Shown one piece after another: positions 46,250 through 58,039 of a DNA stretch of 64,000 nt. The notes below the pieces were generated by a model. That model ran no database searches. It saw nothing but the letters and a program-made list of their open reading frames with translations, and was not told where the DNA came from. The stretch comes from Siderastrea radians (Eukaryota; Cnidaria; Anthozoa; Scleractinia; Rhizangiidae). The stretch is from the NCBI GenBank assembly GCA_964017195.1, contig OZ024887.1, forward strand, positions 7,948,032 to 8,012,031, in the 5' to 3' direction. Position numbers and translations under genes: made by a program. Within the stretch, counting starts at the first letter, position 1; every line of letters begins with the position of its first letter.

Positions 46250-47060
46250 TGATCTTTGAAATTATGAATATATGAAATTCATATATTTGAACTGCGGAAT
46301 GAAAAAATAAATGTAAAGAAGATCCTCGCAGTTATTAACGCAACTTATCCAGTTGCGAAAAGAAAGCCTGAAAAAAATCAGGCTTGCCGGGATTCGAACC
46401 CTGACCTCTGCGATACCGGTGCAGCGCTCTAACCAATTGAGCTAACAAGCCAATTGGGAGCTGGTCATTAAATTGGTTCGTAATATAGCCGGGAAAGATG
46501 AAGATGAAATTATGAATATATATTTTATATTTATAAAATATCATATATTTTATATTCATAAAAAAATTATGAATATATGAAATTCATATATTCATGATTT
46601 CATCTTCATCTTTCCCGGGTATATTATAATTACGAACCAATTTAATGACCAGCTCCTAGTTGGCTTGTTAGCTCAATTGGTTAGAGCGCTGCACCGGTAT
46701 TGCAGAGGTCAGGGTTCGAATCCCGGCAAGCCTGATTTTTTCAGGCTTTCTTTTCGCAACTGCGTAAGTTGCGTTAATAACTGCGAGGATCTTCTTTACA
46801 TTTATTTCTTCATTCCGCAGTTCAAATATATGAATTTCATATAACCATAATTTCATCTTCATCTTTCCCTGGTATATTACGAACCAATTTAATGACCAGC
46901 TCCCAGTTGGCTTGTTAGCTGAATTGGTTAGAGCGCTGCACCGGTATCGCAGAGGTCAGGGTTCGAATCCCGGCAAGCCTGATTTTTTCAGGCTTTCTTT
47001 TCGCAACTGCATAAGTTGCGTTAATAACTACGAGGATCTTCTTTACATTTATTACTTTTG
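46250..47060. repeat. Three tRNA-like repeats, family 1
   Basis: tRNA-like segments at 46381-46451 (minus), 46662-46732 (plus) and 46909-46979 (plus). The order is GGCTTGT acceptor, TAGCTCAATTGGTTAGAGC D-arm, CTGCA/TGCAG anticodon stem with apparent anticodon GGT, GGTTCGAATCC B-box and GCAAGCC. Position 33 is C and the T-stem is one base short. Each is followed by TGATTTTTTCAGGC, a hairpin with a T-run. The first two copies form an inverted pair around palindromic ATATATGAATTTCATATA sequence. They are probably tRNA-derived repeats, but family 1 is close enough to a tRNA to need testing. Confidence 0.65.
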
Positions 47061-49404
47061 ATCTTTGTTTATTGTAAATCTGTAGCACGCTAAGCATGGG
47101 CACCAGACAGGAAAATGTAAGCAAAATACATGAAATGTCATTTTCTGTTTTCCCCGATTGTTTTAGGGCCTTCAAAATGGATACTAATTTAAATAGGATA
47201 ACACTGATTGATTTGTTCAGTTTCTGTAGCTAAAACCTTTTTTTGTTTTAAGTCGCAGAGCGTCATAGGAAACAAATCTTATCGGCCGAATTACCGACTG
47301 AGCTGCTGTTTGCTCTTCAAAAATGCTACCTGACTTAATTTCGTATTATATACGACATAAAACAAAAGGAATTAATTTTCCTATGTTACAAAGGTTAGGT
47401 TTTGAGATGACATGCACGCAAACATTTTTCCACAGTTAAACCCGAATTTCTGAGGCGGTTATTATCTTCCGAACTGGTTACAGTGGATGCCCCTGCCTGA
47501 CTCAAGGTCCGGCGTGTGTTTTGCGCACATCTTTGTTTTGAGAGACCAAGGCCAAAGACAGAATAAATTTCTTCAGGATGATTCTTTTCTTTGATCGGGG
47601 TCAGGTGTAAACACCTGTAAGTCGTGTAAACTTGAAGCAAGAGTGGACTTACTTTCGACATTTCTATGCATATATTTTTGTCCAGACAAGCTGGAGCAAA
47701 TAGACAGGTCCATTTTGCACGCGCTGCTTCTCTTAGACAAAAGGTTGGCATATTTCATAATTTTGGAACTGGAATGAAATCGTTAGCTTTGTCGAGACTA
47801 AAATAGCAATCGTTCTATTGACATTTTGACGCTGGTGATAAATAGCATTCAAAGTTTAGTGCTTCAACTCAGTGAGTTTGCAACGTGTATGCCTGGGGGA
47901 GGCTCCCCTATTAAAAAAAAGGAAATAAAATTTTTCCAGGTATCCTTAAGAGGGGCCAGCATCTCGTTTTGTGGGCATAGTTATGTCTCCAGTAGTATTT
48001 TTTCCCGGATTCTAACTTAAAAAGGGCGAAACTAATTCTGGCTATTTCAGATTGTTAGTCCCTCAGTGATTACCTAATAGAAAAGTGCTCACAAAGCAAA
48101 GCCGATTTCTAGAAGGTATCCCTGTATTGTCTTTGACAGACAACTAGGCGACAGCATTTAAATTATCCCTCAAGGGTAGATTGAAACTATTGTTTAATAT
48201 TTTTCACTACTTAAACTTTAAAAATAGCTGGCCCTGATCTAAACCCATTTCAGAGTGGCCGACCCTGATATTTCAACGTTGCTTACAGTAAACAGGGTAA
48301 AGAAGGCATATAGCACAGAGAAGAATAACTTTTATCTCCTTAAAATGACTCGCCTGCCGGAACAGATTTGGGAGGTACAGTAATTGTCTTAAGCCACAGT
48401 TTCAGTTAGACCTTGTTTAAATAACCCGCGGCCCATAAAGGTTAAGATTCCTGTATCGTCAGATTAATTCATGAGCGACAGAACCGAGTAGAGTATCCTG
48501 TTGTGTACCGTTGATGTGCACAGTTTAACCTAAGTTTACATGTTTGGCTGATTAAAATTTCGCGTCACCTCTCAGTACTTAGAAAGATGTTTCCAAGATA
48601 ATACAGCGGATATTTTTAGCTAGAGGGTTAAATTAGTTTTTACAATTTACGATTAACCACGCTCAAACAAAAGGAGACGTCTCCTGATTAAAAACAAAGT
48701 TAGATGCAACCTCCAAATATGTTATGTAGTATTCCAATATTATTTGCAGTTTCCCGAATAATTTCTCGAGGCTTCCGATTCCCGGCAATATCTTCAGATT
48801 CCCGAATAAATTTTGCCGTTCTCCCGAAACAGATATTCTTAGAGTTGGCACCCCCTGTATTACACTTTAGCTGAGGTGAAGCCATTTTTCCTGAATGGCA
48901 GATTTGTATGCTGCTGGATATCGCTCTTTTGTTGATTTAGTTAACTTGGATAGCAACATGTGCAGCTCAAGGGAAGGAAAAAAGGAGAGACAACCAGAGA
49001 TAGAATTCGTTTAAGGACAATTACGCGTTATCGTAAGCAAGGGCTAAATTAGACGTTCCCATTGGTCAAAATTGATCACGTGATGCGATAGTGTCTCTCC
49101 TCAGCAGGCGCCTATCAGCGCATAGTGCCCGTTTTTGGCAATTTTTGCTCCAAATTTAGCGTTGTACAATAAAAACAATGGAGTCCTTCTGTCTCAGGCC
49201 CTATGTGTGATAGTCGGAAATTTGATGTTCAAACTTCATAGAAGCCTAATATTCATTGTGAACATCAAATTTCCTTGGGCAACCTATCACACAATAGTGC
49301 CTTCAACAGAAGAACTTTGTTGTTTGATTAGTACATACCAAACCAGTGGATAGTGTTTTTCACGTACTCTGTCGCCCCATGTGACGGAATCCAAGCAAGT
49401 TGTG
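47061..49404. other. No gene recognised
   Basis: About 2.3 kb of ordinary AT-rich sequence. The longest ORF (118 codons, minus, 47395-47751) has no recognisable domain. Confidence 0.5.
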
Positions 49405-49466
49405 GATTCCGGATTCCGAAGGTTAGATTCCGGATTCCAAACGTTTTAAGATTCCGGATTCCAACG
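49405..49466 (+). repeat. GATTCCGGATTCC tandem repeats
   Basis: Three units of GATTCCGGATTCCRAA with short spacers. The same frames give IRN repeats on both strands, which are not genes. Confidence 0.8.
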
Positions 49467-49794
49467 TTCTTAACTCTGGTTTTCATTCGTTCTTCAGCCA
49501 ATATTTTGCAATTTGAGTATGAAGTCGTCAATCTAAACAGGAAGTTCATTTACTCTCCACAAGATCCAAATTTATTTTGATTTCCGAAAGCATGTGTTAA
49601 TGCTGATGCATCTTTATAATCGATAATCAGTTTAAAATTGTTAAACATCACAGTTAACATACTTTGAAACTTTTTTACATCAAATACTTGTGATTTCAAA
49701 TGTTCAGACAAGGGATTTCAGTAATTTTCCAATAAGCGGTGGCCTGCAAGGTGGCAGAGGAAGTAGTAAGATAAAAGACGTCGTAAGAGTTCCT

Positions 49795-49880
49795 CTAATC
49801 TAGGGGGGCTGGGGGCATGCTCCGCCAGAAAATTTTGAAATCTAGATGCTCGGAAATGCAATTTCCAACATTCTGGACAT
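49795..49880 (+). repeat. Dispersed repeat, copy 2
   Basis: GGCTGGGGGCATGCTCCGCC then AAATTTTGAAAT and AATTTCCAACATTCTGGA, matching 36580-36675 and 52945-53010. Confidence 0.55.
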
Positions 49881-50086
49881 CAAAAAGAGTTGCGTTCATG
49901 AAAAGTTTCGTTGCGACGTGGCGACTATTTTCTGTGAAGAATAGAGGTTCTTTTACGTCTCACACTGAGAGTCAGATCAGTTGTGAAGACAGGAAAGTGC
50001 TGTAAGACGGAGCATACGGTTTTTCGTCCTTATCCGAGAAGACTAAAATGTCTAACCATTTGCAAATGCGAAGCAAAGGCAGCACA

Positions 50087-50117
<31 letters not shown>

Positions 50118-50118
<1 letters not shown>

Positions 50119-50185
50119 AATCGAACCCGGGTCTACCGCTCTAAAGTCTGGTACCCAACCAACTGAGCCAATCAGTCGGCGGTTT
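50118..50185 (-). repeat. tRNA-like repeat, family 3
   Basis: The minus strand reads TTGGCTCAGTTGGTTGGGTA (A-box-like), ACTTTAGAGCGG, and CCCGGGTTCGATTA (B-box-like). It is diverged from a tRNA and is probably the head of an old SINE. Confidence 0.5.
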
Positions 50186-50189
50186 TGCG

Positions 50190-51295
50190 GTGAGACATTG
50201 CCTCTTCAGTGGTGTCTGGTGTCTGCCGGTTACCCGGAGGTCTACCGCTATCTATAGAGCCTAATAAATAACACTTTTTATTAATATGTTCTGTTAATGC
50301 TTTCGCGAGAGCTCCCGCCGAGAATTTATTGCGAGTTTTATGAAAGAAGGAAAAAACACCAGCCCGCGACTGTAAGTCGTTTAAATTACACTGCTGTTCG
50401 AAAAAAGTAGGGGGACGTAGACCCCGCTGATGTGGTGAGCTTTTTTTATGGGTTGGGTGGGTAATTAAGGGGTTGATGTTATCTGGGAAGGAATCCTGTT
50501 CTATCCGCTCAGTGTGTTGATCCACCGTGGTGAAAGAATTAGCCAGGAAACAAGGCATTTTTTTTAGCTACAGAAGTTTTTTACTCCAATCTGCTTTCTG
50601 GCGCGCATTGCTAAGATTTCTGTGAAATACCTCGGAAGGCTGATGCAAGAGTTTTTCTTAGGCTGCCCCCCCCCCCCCCTCCATACTTTCCGTCCCTAAC
50701 GCGTCTGGTTTTTATTCTCGCTAAGTGTCCACCCACCCCTCATCCGATCGTTTGTTGGGGAGGATCGAACGTTTGCATAGGATCGGAGGCTAGTTAAAGG
50801 GCGGATGAGCTCTCTGTGAGCCAACGGCCACCTGCATCACAGTCTTTAAGCGGCAACAGTCTTGCCCCCACCAGCGGTGACACAGACAGTAACTTCGTAA
50901 AAATAGAAGTTTTAAGTTTAGAAACAAAATGATTCCAAATACTGAGTAACACCGGCTGATTGAAGATTTTTGATCTCATGATGTCCAGATCTGACACATG
51001 AAAAATGTCTCAATAAAACTGGAGGATATGTACGACTACCAAATAGCTATGTATTTATCAATTATCTTTCGCGCTCACCCTTGTACTTCTTTCGGTGTTT
51101 CTGTCTTTGATTAACAGATTATCAAAACAGCAAAATAAGACGGTAAACGTTGGATACCACGCCATGTTGATCGATGTGAAACCCCTCATGAGCGAGCGAG
51201 CAAACGAGCCGCGGGGAACCTGAGGGAAAGGCGCCCACGTTTTAGGATCGCGTTGAACCTGACTGATATAAAGAGACCGGCTCACAGTCTAAGGA
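50190..51295. other. No gene recognised
   Basis: A 128-codon minus ORF (50172-50558) overlaps the end of the tRNA-like repeat and shows no domain. A C-run lies at about 50667. Confidence 0.4.
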
Positions 51296-51299
51296 AATA

Positions 51300-52690
51300 C
51301 GAGAAAGGAAATCAAGGTAGATGTGTCGTGCGGGTCATAACTAACAAGCGTATACATCCCAGAACAATTTTGGTGAGCTTAGGGAAAGGTACAAGATTTT
51401 GTATGAAGGTGCAAACAAGGGAATTCGAGCCCGGGTGGATGTGCCGTGTGGGTCATGTCTAACAAGCGTACAACCCAGAATTGGCGAACCCTGTTGAGAT
51501 TGGGGAAAAGTACAACACTTTGACGGAAATTGCGGAGAAGGGAATCGAGCTGTACGTGCCGTGTGGGTATATTTAACCCGGAATTGGCCAATTTTTGTGA
51601 GACTGGGAAAAAGTACAAACATTTTGCCGGAAATTGCTGAAGAGGGAATCGAGGTGGATGTGCCGTGTGGATCATGTCTAACAAGCGTACATCCCAGAAT
51701 TGGCGAATTCTGGTGAGATTGGAGAAATACAACATTTTGGATGAAATTGCGAAAAATGGAATCGAGGTGGATGAGCCGTGTGGATCATATCTAACAAGCG
51801 TATCTTTCAGAATTGGTGAATTCTGACAAGTCCGGGAAAAGGTACACGATTTTGTATGAAATTGCGAGAAAGGAAATCGAGGTGGATGTGCCGTGTGGGT
51901 TATATCTAACAAGGACACCTCCCAGAATTGGCGAAATCTGATGAGATTGGGGAAAAGTTCAGCATTTTGGCTAAAATAGCGAAAAAGGGAATGGGGGTGG
52001 ATGTGCCGTGTGGGTCATATCAAACAAGGATACGTACCAGAATTGGCGAATTCTGGTGAGATTGGGGCAGATACAACATTTTGTCGGAAATTGTGTAAAA
52101 GAATCGAGATGGATGCGCCGTGTGGGTTATATCTAAAAAGGATAGATCCGAGAATTGGCTAAGTCTGGTGAGATTGGGGACAAGAACAAGATTTTGTCGG
52201 AAATTGCAAGAAAAGGGAATCGAGGTGGATGTGGGTTATATCTAACAAGCGTACATCCCCGAATTGGACAATTGCATTAAGACTGGGGCAAATACATCAT
52301 TTTCTCGGGAATTTCGAAAAATATAATCGAGGTAGATGCGGGGTGTGGATCATATCTAAAAAGCGTATCTTTCAGAATTGGCGAATTCTGACAAGACTGG
52401 GGAAAAATACAAGATTTCTTCGGAAAATGCGAAAAAGGGAATCGAGGTGGATGTGCCGTGTGGGTTATATCTAACAAGCGTTCATCCCAGAATTGGCGAA
52501 TTGTGATGAGATTGTGGAAAAGTTCCACATTTTGTCTGAAATTGCGCAAAAAGGGTATCGACGTGGATGTGCCGTGTGGGTCACGTCTAACAAGGATACG
52601 TCCCAGAATTGGCGAATTCTGATGAGATTGTGGAAAAGTTCAAGATTTTGTCTGAAATTGCGCAAAAAGGGTGGACTGTGTGCGTTATAC
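51300..52690. repeat. Satellite array, about 113-bp period, about 12 copies
   Basis: The landmark GATGTGCCGTGTGGGT recurs at about 51318, 51438, 51553, 51657, 51770, 51883, 51996, 52108, 52221, 52335, 52448 and 52564. Each unit also has AACAAG..TA, CCCAGAATTGGCGAATTCTG, GAGATTGGGGAAAAG and GAAATTGCGA. Units are diverged from one another, unlike the 897-bp array. ORFs across it (for example 179 codons, minus) arise from the repeat. Confidence 0.9.
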
Positions 52691-52939
52691 GCATGCCTGG
52701 TCTCTAAAGCCTGCCATACCCTTTAAGGAACCGGTAACATACTGCGCCGAATTTACACCGATCCTGAAAAAAGGGTTGTGTTTTGTCTCAGTGTTGCTGG
52801 TATATACAGATAGTCGAATAGACTGATGTAGGTGTTGATGTCAATACTACACTCATTGATATAATTGGGGTGAGAGATCCAGGGTTTACCAAAAGGGGTG
52901 CTCCGACAAACGATCACTGAAAGCGGAAGGTTTTTAGCT

Positions 52940-53015
52940 GGTCCTGGGCATGCCGGCTCCCGGGATATTTTGAAATTTACGTCCTCGGAACTGCTATTTC
53001 CAACGTTCTGCAGGT
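52940..53015 (+). repeat. Dispersed repeat, copy 3
   Basis: CCTGGGCATGCCGGCTCCCG, ATTTTGAAATTTACG and TATTTCCAACGTTCTGCAG follow the order seen at 36580 and 49800. Confidence 0.5.
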
Positions 53016-53639
53016 AGCAGGTTGCAAAAAAAAAAAATAATAAATTAGCCTTTACAAACTGGGTTTTCTCTGTATGCTTGCCGTGCATGCAGATGACGCA
53101 CACAGCGGTACGATAAAACGGCTAATTTGTTTTGTTTATACTTTTACCCCCCTATTGGACGAATTCTCCGACACACCATTTTCAGAGTGCACAAACTAAT
53201 TCTGTAATAACGATCGATAACTGATTGGGAGACAACGGCGTTGCGCTACACAAACTTTCGACCGAAGTCGAAGAAACTTTCAGTACTTGCCCTTTAATTT
53301 TATACGCCATGTTTGCTATGAAAAATGCGTTTGTTCACATGATAACAAAAGGGTGGGTGCTTTAATGGGATTTATTCTGGCTTGCTGTTTCCCTTTTTTC
53401 ACTAACCTGAAAGCAAGTCATAAGATGCTATCTCTGTTTCTAAATTTAATGTATCTTATAAAAGTAAAGTTGTGGCCCTATAGGCTGGCTCTGCACCTGC
53501 TTTATGTTATACAGAATGCGAAAGACAGAAGCAGTAGTAGAACACAAACGACAACGTTCTTGCCCAGAGCCACCCTGGCTGACCTGACCTGAAATCAACA
53601 AAAAAGGCAATCCTATTGGGGACTCTAATGTCCCAGTCA

Positions 53640-53895
53640 CGCTCGTGACATGCTGATTATCACATCGTCCACATTCATTCACCGAGCTTAAAATTCACCA
53701 TCTTTCTTTATTTCATACATTACGTTTTCGCTGATAATAGCAATATGCAGGACGCATGTCAAACATGAACCTAGTATATGGCCCTGTTCTCCACGATTCT
53801 AGGGCAGTGGATAAAGTGCGGCCGGCCAGGTATTTGGGAGGTCATAGGTTCGAATCATGTCGGGAACTCAAGATTTTTCCTTTGTCCCACGCTCG
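53640..53895 (+). repeat. tRNA-like repeat, family 2, diverged copy
   Basis: GTGACATGCTGATTATCACA flanks both sides. The tRNA-like part (53799-53869) has GGGAGGTCATAGGTTCGAAT and CGGGAACTCA, and the D-arm is decayed. Confidence 0.55.
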
Positions 53896-54633
53896 TGACA
53901 TGCTGATTATCACATCTGTCACCAAAAAAATGAACTACGTGCTTACATGAGAACCGCGAGAGCCCATGCCATTTAAACAGGCCTTTAGTTTTTTTAATTA
54001 AATGAGAAGGGATGCCGGAAAAAACAAAGCCAGCAAGGCTCATCAAGAATCTGCATTTCAACCTTTCAGTTTACCACTTCTTTCCCAGCGTAATAACTGG
54101 GCTCAGTTTGTTACTGGTTCTCGTCCTTGTTATGAGTTTTTCTTTTCTCATTTCCCCCCTCCAGGTCAGAGGGCCACAGGTGTAGTACCCGGAAGACGGT
54201 TAAGAGTTTTCAAGAGTGAGAATTTTCACGACGGATGAGTGAATGTTTCATTAACAGAACACGAGGCACACCAACTCTTCAGTTTCATTTAGAGACTCTT
54301 TATATCATCAAGTTTCAAAGTTTTGTAGATTTTAGTCCTGTACTAGCAGTGTATAGTACATGTCACTAGAAATCAATTTAAATGTCTAGCAAAAGATAAA
54401 CCTTTCAATTCAAACAAGGAAAACAATTTCATACACAGTGACCTACACATATACGGAGTTTCCCCTCCTCCTTTATCCGGGTTTGGGACCGGCAAGGCAA
54501 CACAAAGCAGTATTGCCAAGGCGGAGTTGAAAAAACACCTTTGAAACTGAACTAATCTTCAAAACCTACATTTATGTAACAGCATCCAACATCCATTTAG
54601 AATCAACATACAAGTAAAAATGAAATTATTATT

Positions 54634-56155
54634 CTAAACCTCTATACGGGTAAAATTGCCAAAAGTAGTAGCATTAAGTAATGCAATTTTAGCAAAACAA
54701 GAAACAAAACTAGGGCTTAACTTAGTAGCACGTATGACAGCTGCACCATACGGCGGATGATTGTGTGAGTCGACAAACAAGATAGAGCCATCTTGGCTAA
54801 AAAGAAACGACACTGTCTTACTGTCGTAAATAAACAGGGCGGCACAGCACTTTTGCTCCCTTGTCAACAACTGAAGTTGCTCTTCTATGGTGGACAAACG
54901 ATGTTGGTCTACTAGACGAACATGGAAAGGATTTCCAACTTTCACATAGGCATAGTCAGAGAATAACTGAGCAGATTCTGCGGCAATTAAGTAGCGATGT
55001 GGCAAGGATTGGCGGGCATTGTCGTACATCTCGTTACCAAGCAGCATACAAAGGTAGAGGTACCTAATCCATTCTGGAGACAGTGTGCAAGATTGGGGTA
55101 AGATGGTGTTTGACGTCAGAAAGGAATGAGCAACTGCCATGGAAATAAGACCGCAGGCATTACTTCCATTGCGTCCATCGATGCTTGACTGGCAAAACTC
55201 AGGTGGAAACATCCAGATACAAACATCATCTTCAACAAAGGTGACAAGTTGATCACCATGAGGAAGTTCACCCATGACAAAAGGATTCTGCACTTCTGTG
55301 GATATATCGTCCCAGCCAATCTCATCAGACTCTGAATCATCATCGCCTCCTTCTACAGCACTATCAACAGCATACTCAGTAAACTCAGAGTAATCGCCCT
55401 TTGCCACTGCCCCGAAAAGTTGAACGCCTCAAACAATTTGCGCCTTGGCAAAGCTTATGCCCTTTTGCGCAAGCGCAATCTTGCCACGGACAACACTGGG
55501 ACTATCATCCTGACAACAGTAACGTCCTGCCTGCTATTGAAAGACAGAGAAAACTAAAGGTATAGTTTCAGTTAATTGCATAGTAATAAACGCAAACATC
55601 ACATTCACATTCATCACACTCAGAAGCATCACAATAAACTATATATACATTGGTTGCCGCTTTAGGCCAGTTTACGTGAAAACGGGTTTGACATCAAGGA
55701 CCATTTGTTGGCTATGTTGGCTATGTTGGCTATGCCATGTTGGCTATGTTTGGTAAAAGGTTAATACAAACGGATCTCTCTGTATTCACATAACCTGATA
55801 TAATCACTCTCCCATCTCCCATGTCACCGCTAAGTAAACATACTAGGTACCATTGAACGACACTTGAATGACTGCCTGTATGTTTGGTAGTGCAAAAGTA
55901 AACTTACAAGAAGATCACTAGAGGATGCACTGGTTGTGTTGGATGCATCACTAGAGGATGCGCCAGGTGCATTGCCAGAGGATGTGCTGGGTGCGTCACC
56001 AGAGGATGTGCCGGGTGCATCACAGGAGCAAGTGTCAGGTGCGTCGCCAGAAGATGTGCCGGGGGCATCAACAGGGGATGTACCTAGTGCACTACCAGAG
56101 GATGTACTGGTTGCGTCAACAGAGGATGTGCACATTTGTTGTTCGATGTTCCCTT
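54634..56155 (-). CDS. Papain-like cysteine protease, tegument-deubiquitinase type
   Basis: Two exons are visible: 55908-56155 (after CCTGTTAG, donor CTT|GTAAGT) and 54634-55533 (after TCTTTCAATAG). Phases match. The second exon carries the enzyme. Counting from 55407, Q73 lies twelve residues before C85 in GSNACGLISMA, and FVDSHNH supplies D213 and H215. A Gln, Cys and Asp-x-His set with this spacing is the active-site plan of herpesvirus-tegument-type ubiquitin proteases (peptidase C76), so ubiquitin removal is a reasonable inference. The N-terminal part is acidic and the first exon encodes Thr/Ser/Ala-rich 8-residue repeats. An in-frame TGA at 55429-55431 separates the first 34 codons of exon 2 from the rest, so the copy is either mutated or uses a later acceptor such as CGGGGCAG at about 55406. 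The protein lacks an ATG before the acidic region in the single-exon frame. Upstream exons were not found. Confidence 0.6.
55921..56130 (-). repeat. 24-bp minisatellite in protease exon 1
   Basis: About eight 24-bp units (plus strand AGAGGATGTGCCGGGTGCAT plus four bases) encode eight-residue G-D-A-P-G-T-S-S-like repeats on the minus strand. Confidence 0.8.
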
Positions 56156-56480
56156 CTAACAGGTACAATAAAAAGGAACAACAATTTTAATACTTAATGT
56201 AAATGCAAGACTAAGTGAAAATACAAATTGAGGTATGTTGGAGACAAAAAAAGGAGTTAAACTACACACGATAGTATTTAAAGCACTGAAATGAGGTCAA
56301 AGACACACTAAAGGCACTAACACGAGCAAGCAATTTAGTATTCATATATCTGATTGTTCCTTTTGGACTGACTGGTTTTGTTTGCTTGTTAGTTGGTTTC
56401 TTCATTCCTTCTGCCATTAATTTAGGAAAATAATTCAATAGTTATAGTAATTCCTAACAGTAATAATAACTCCTAATAGT

Positions 56481-57901
56481 GGGTGACCCGAAAACACTGA
56501 CCCCCGGTCCGTGGACCAGTCCAACGGACCGGGTCCACGGACCACCTCACGGACCGGTCCATGGACCACCTATACGGACCACCCTTACTGACCCCCTCAA
56601 AAAATTCAATAAAACAAAAGTGAATAAAAAATAAATAAAAATGAAAATATAAATTCTTACCCATAGTCGACCCTCAATCGCATTTCGCGCGGTGAGATCG
56701 CGAACTGCCACAAGTCCACTCTATATAATTGTTCATTGTCGGTATTGCAACAATTTAGCAGACTTAAGCAAATCCAAACTGTCGTTCATTTGTTGTACGA
56801 AATGCGAACAGGAGGAAAATAAAGACAAATGGAGAAGTTTTGCTGTTTTGTCGGTGTTTCTTGCCACCGCCATTTTATTTGTTCGGCCCATTCTCCCACG
56901 GGTCCAAGATCCACATTAGCCCCAGGCCATGAACTTCACACGCTTGTCGAGTTGATTCGGTTTTTATTACTGTTTACCTTGGGATATGGTGGGGACCGGG
57001 AGGGGGGGGGGGGGTGGGGGCAAAAAGAAATTGCCTAATTCTACCACCAACCTTTGCCCTACTCATCTCAGACAGGACGTCTGTTGTTAAAATATGATGT
57101 ACCAGTCAAATTGAAGCTTCTAACAAATCCGTAAAACCCTGCAAAAACCGAAAAAAAACTCACGGGCATATTACGCTAGAACTAGAGATAAATCTGGTTC
57201 AAATTTCCCACCCTTCCAAGGCAACGTTCAAATTCCCCCCTTCCCGGGCACGATGCACAGTCAAATGCCGGGGGTTTGCCCAGGAGGGGGGGGGGATGTT
57301 GAAGCTTCAATTTGACCGGTACATAAATGGCCTGTAGCCAAGGGCGACAATAAGGGAATATGGTGGAAAACAAAATTGTTGGCCAACCATACAACCCGGC
57401 AGTAATTTTTCAAAAAAAAAATGCAATGACAATTTTCACAATGGGAATTTCCTTTCTGAAGCCTGGGGCTTATGTGGATCGTGGACCCGTGGGAGAATGG
57501 GCTGAACAAAATGGCGGAGGCAAGAAACACTGACAAAACAGCAAAGTTTCTTCATTTGTCTTTATTTTCTTCCTGTTCGTATTTCGTACTACAGATGAAC
57601 TGACAGTTTGGATTTGCTGAAGCCTGCTAAATTGGTGCAATACTGACAATGTACAATATAGAGTGGACTCGTGGCAGTTCGTGATCTCACCGCGCGCACC
57701 ACGATCAAGGATCGACTATGGGTAAGAATTTATATTTTCATTTATATATATTTTTATTTCTTTATTTTTCTATTGAATTTTTTGAGGGGGTCAGTAGGGG
57801 TGGTCCGTATAGGTGGTCTATGGACCGGTCCGTGAGGTGGTCCGTGGACCCGGTCCTTTGGACTGGTCCACGGACCGGGGGTCAGTATTTTCGGGTCACC
57901 C
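56481..57901. mobile_element. Mutator-like foldback element with 9-bp target duplication
   Basis: The element is flanked on both sides by CCTAATAGT (56472-56480 and 57902-57910). Its ends are GGGTGACCCGAAAA and its inverse. The two arms match for about 450 bp each, and the inner part is still partly palindromic (GAAGCTTC..AAATTGAC). Subterminal GGTCCGTGGACC-type repeats are present in each arm. Very long TIRs and a 9-bp target duplication point to a MULE-type origin. No transposase is encoded. The mirrored 62- to 63-codon ORFs are artefacts of the inverted arms. Confidence 0.85.
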
Positions 57902-58039
57902 CCTAATAGTTTAGATTTTATGCCTTTTTGTTATTGTAAGGTTTTCAGTTAATGGTCCACTTCGTATTAATATAAGTTAGTTAAGGACTTACTTTGTAAA
58001 TTTTTTATATCATTTTATTTCTGTAAGCCATGCAAATTG

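Noticed and set aside
46381..46979. Calling the tRNA-like segments as functional tRNA-Thr genes
   Set aside because: C at position 33, a shortened T-stem, repeated flanks and inverted duplication fit tRNA-derived repeats better.
47395..47751. 118-codon minus-strand ORF
   Set aside because: No domain, no promoter or splice support, and composition like its surroundings.
51341..52665. ORFs of 64-179 codons with repeated LLDITHTAHPPRFPF-like segments
   Set aside because: They follow the satellite of about 113 bp, whose period is not a multiple of three, and the frame changes between units.
56473..57906. Two mirrored ORFs of 62-63 codons
   Set aside because: They are the same inverted-arm sequence of the foldback element read in opposite directions.
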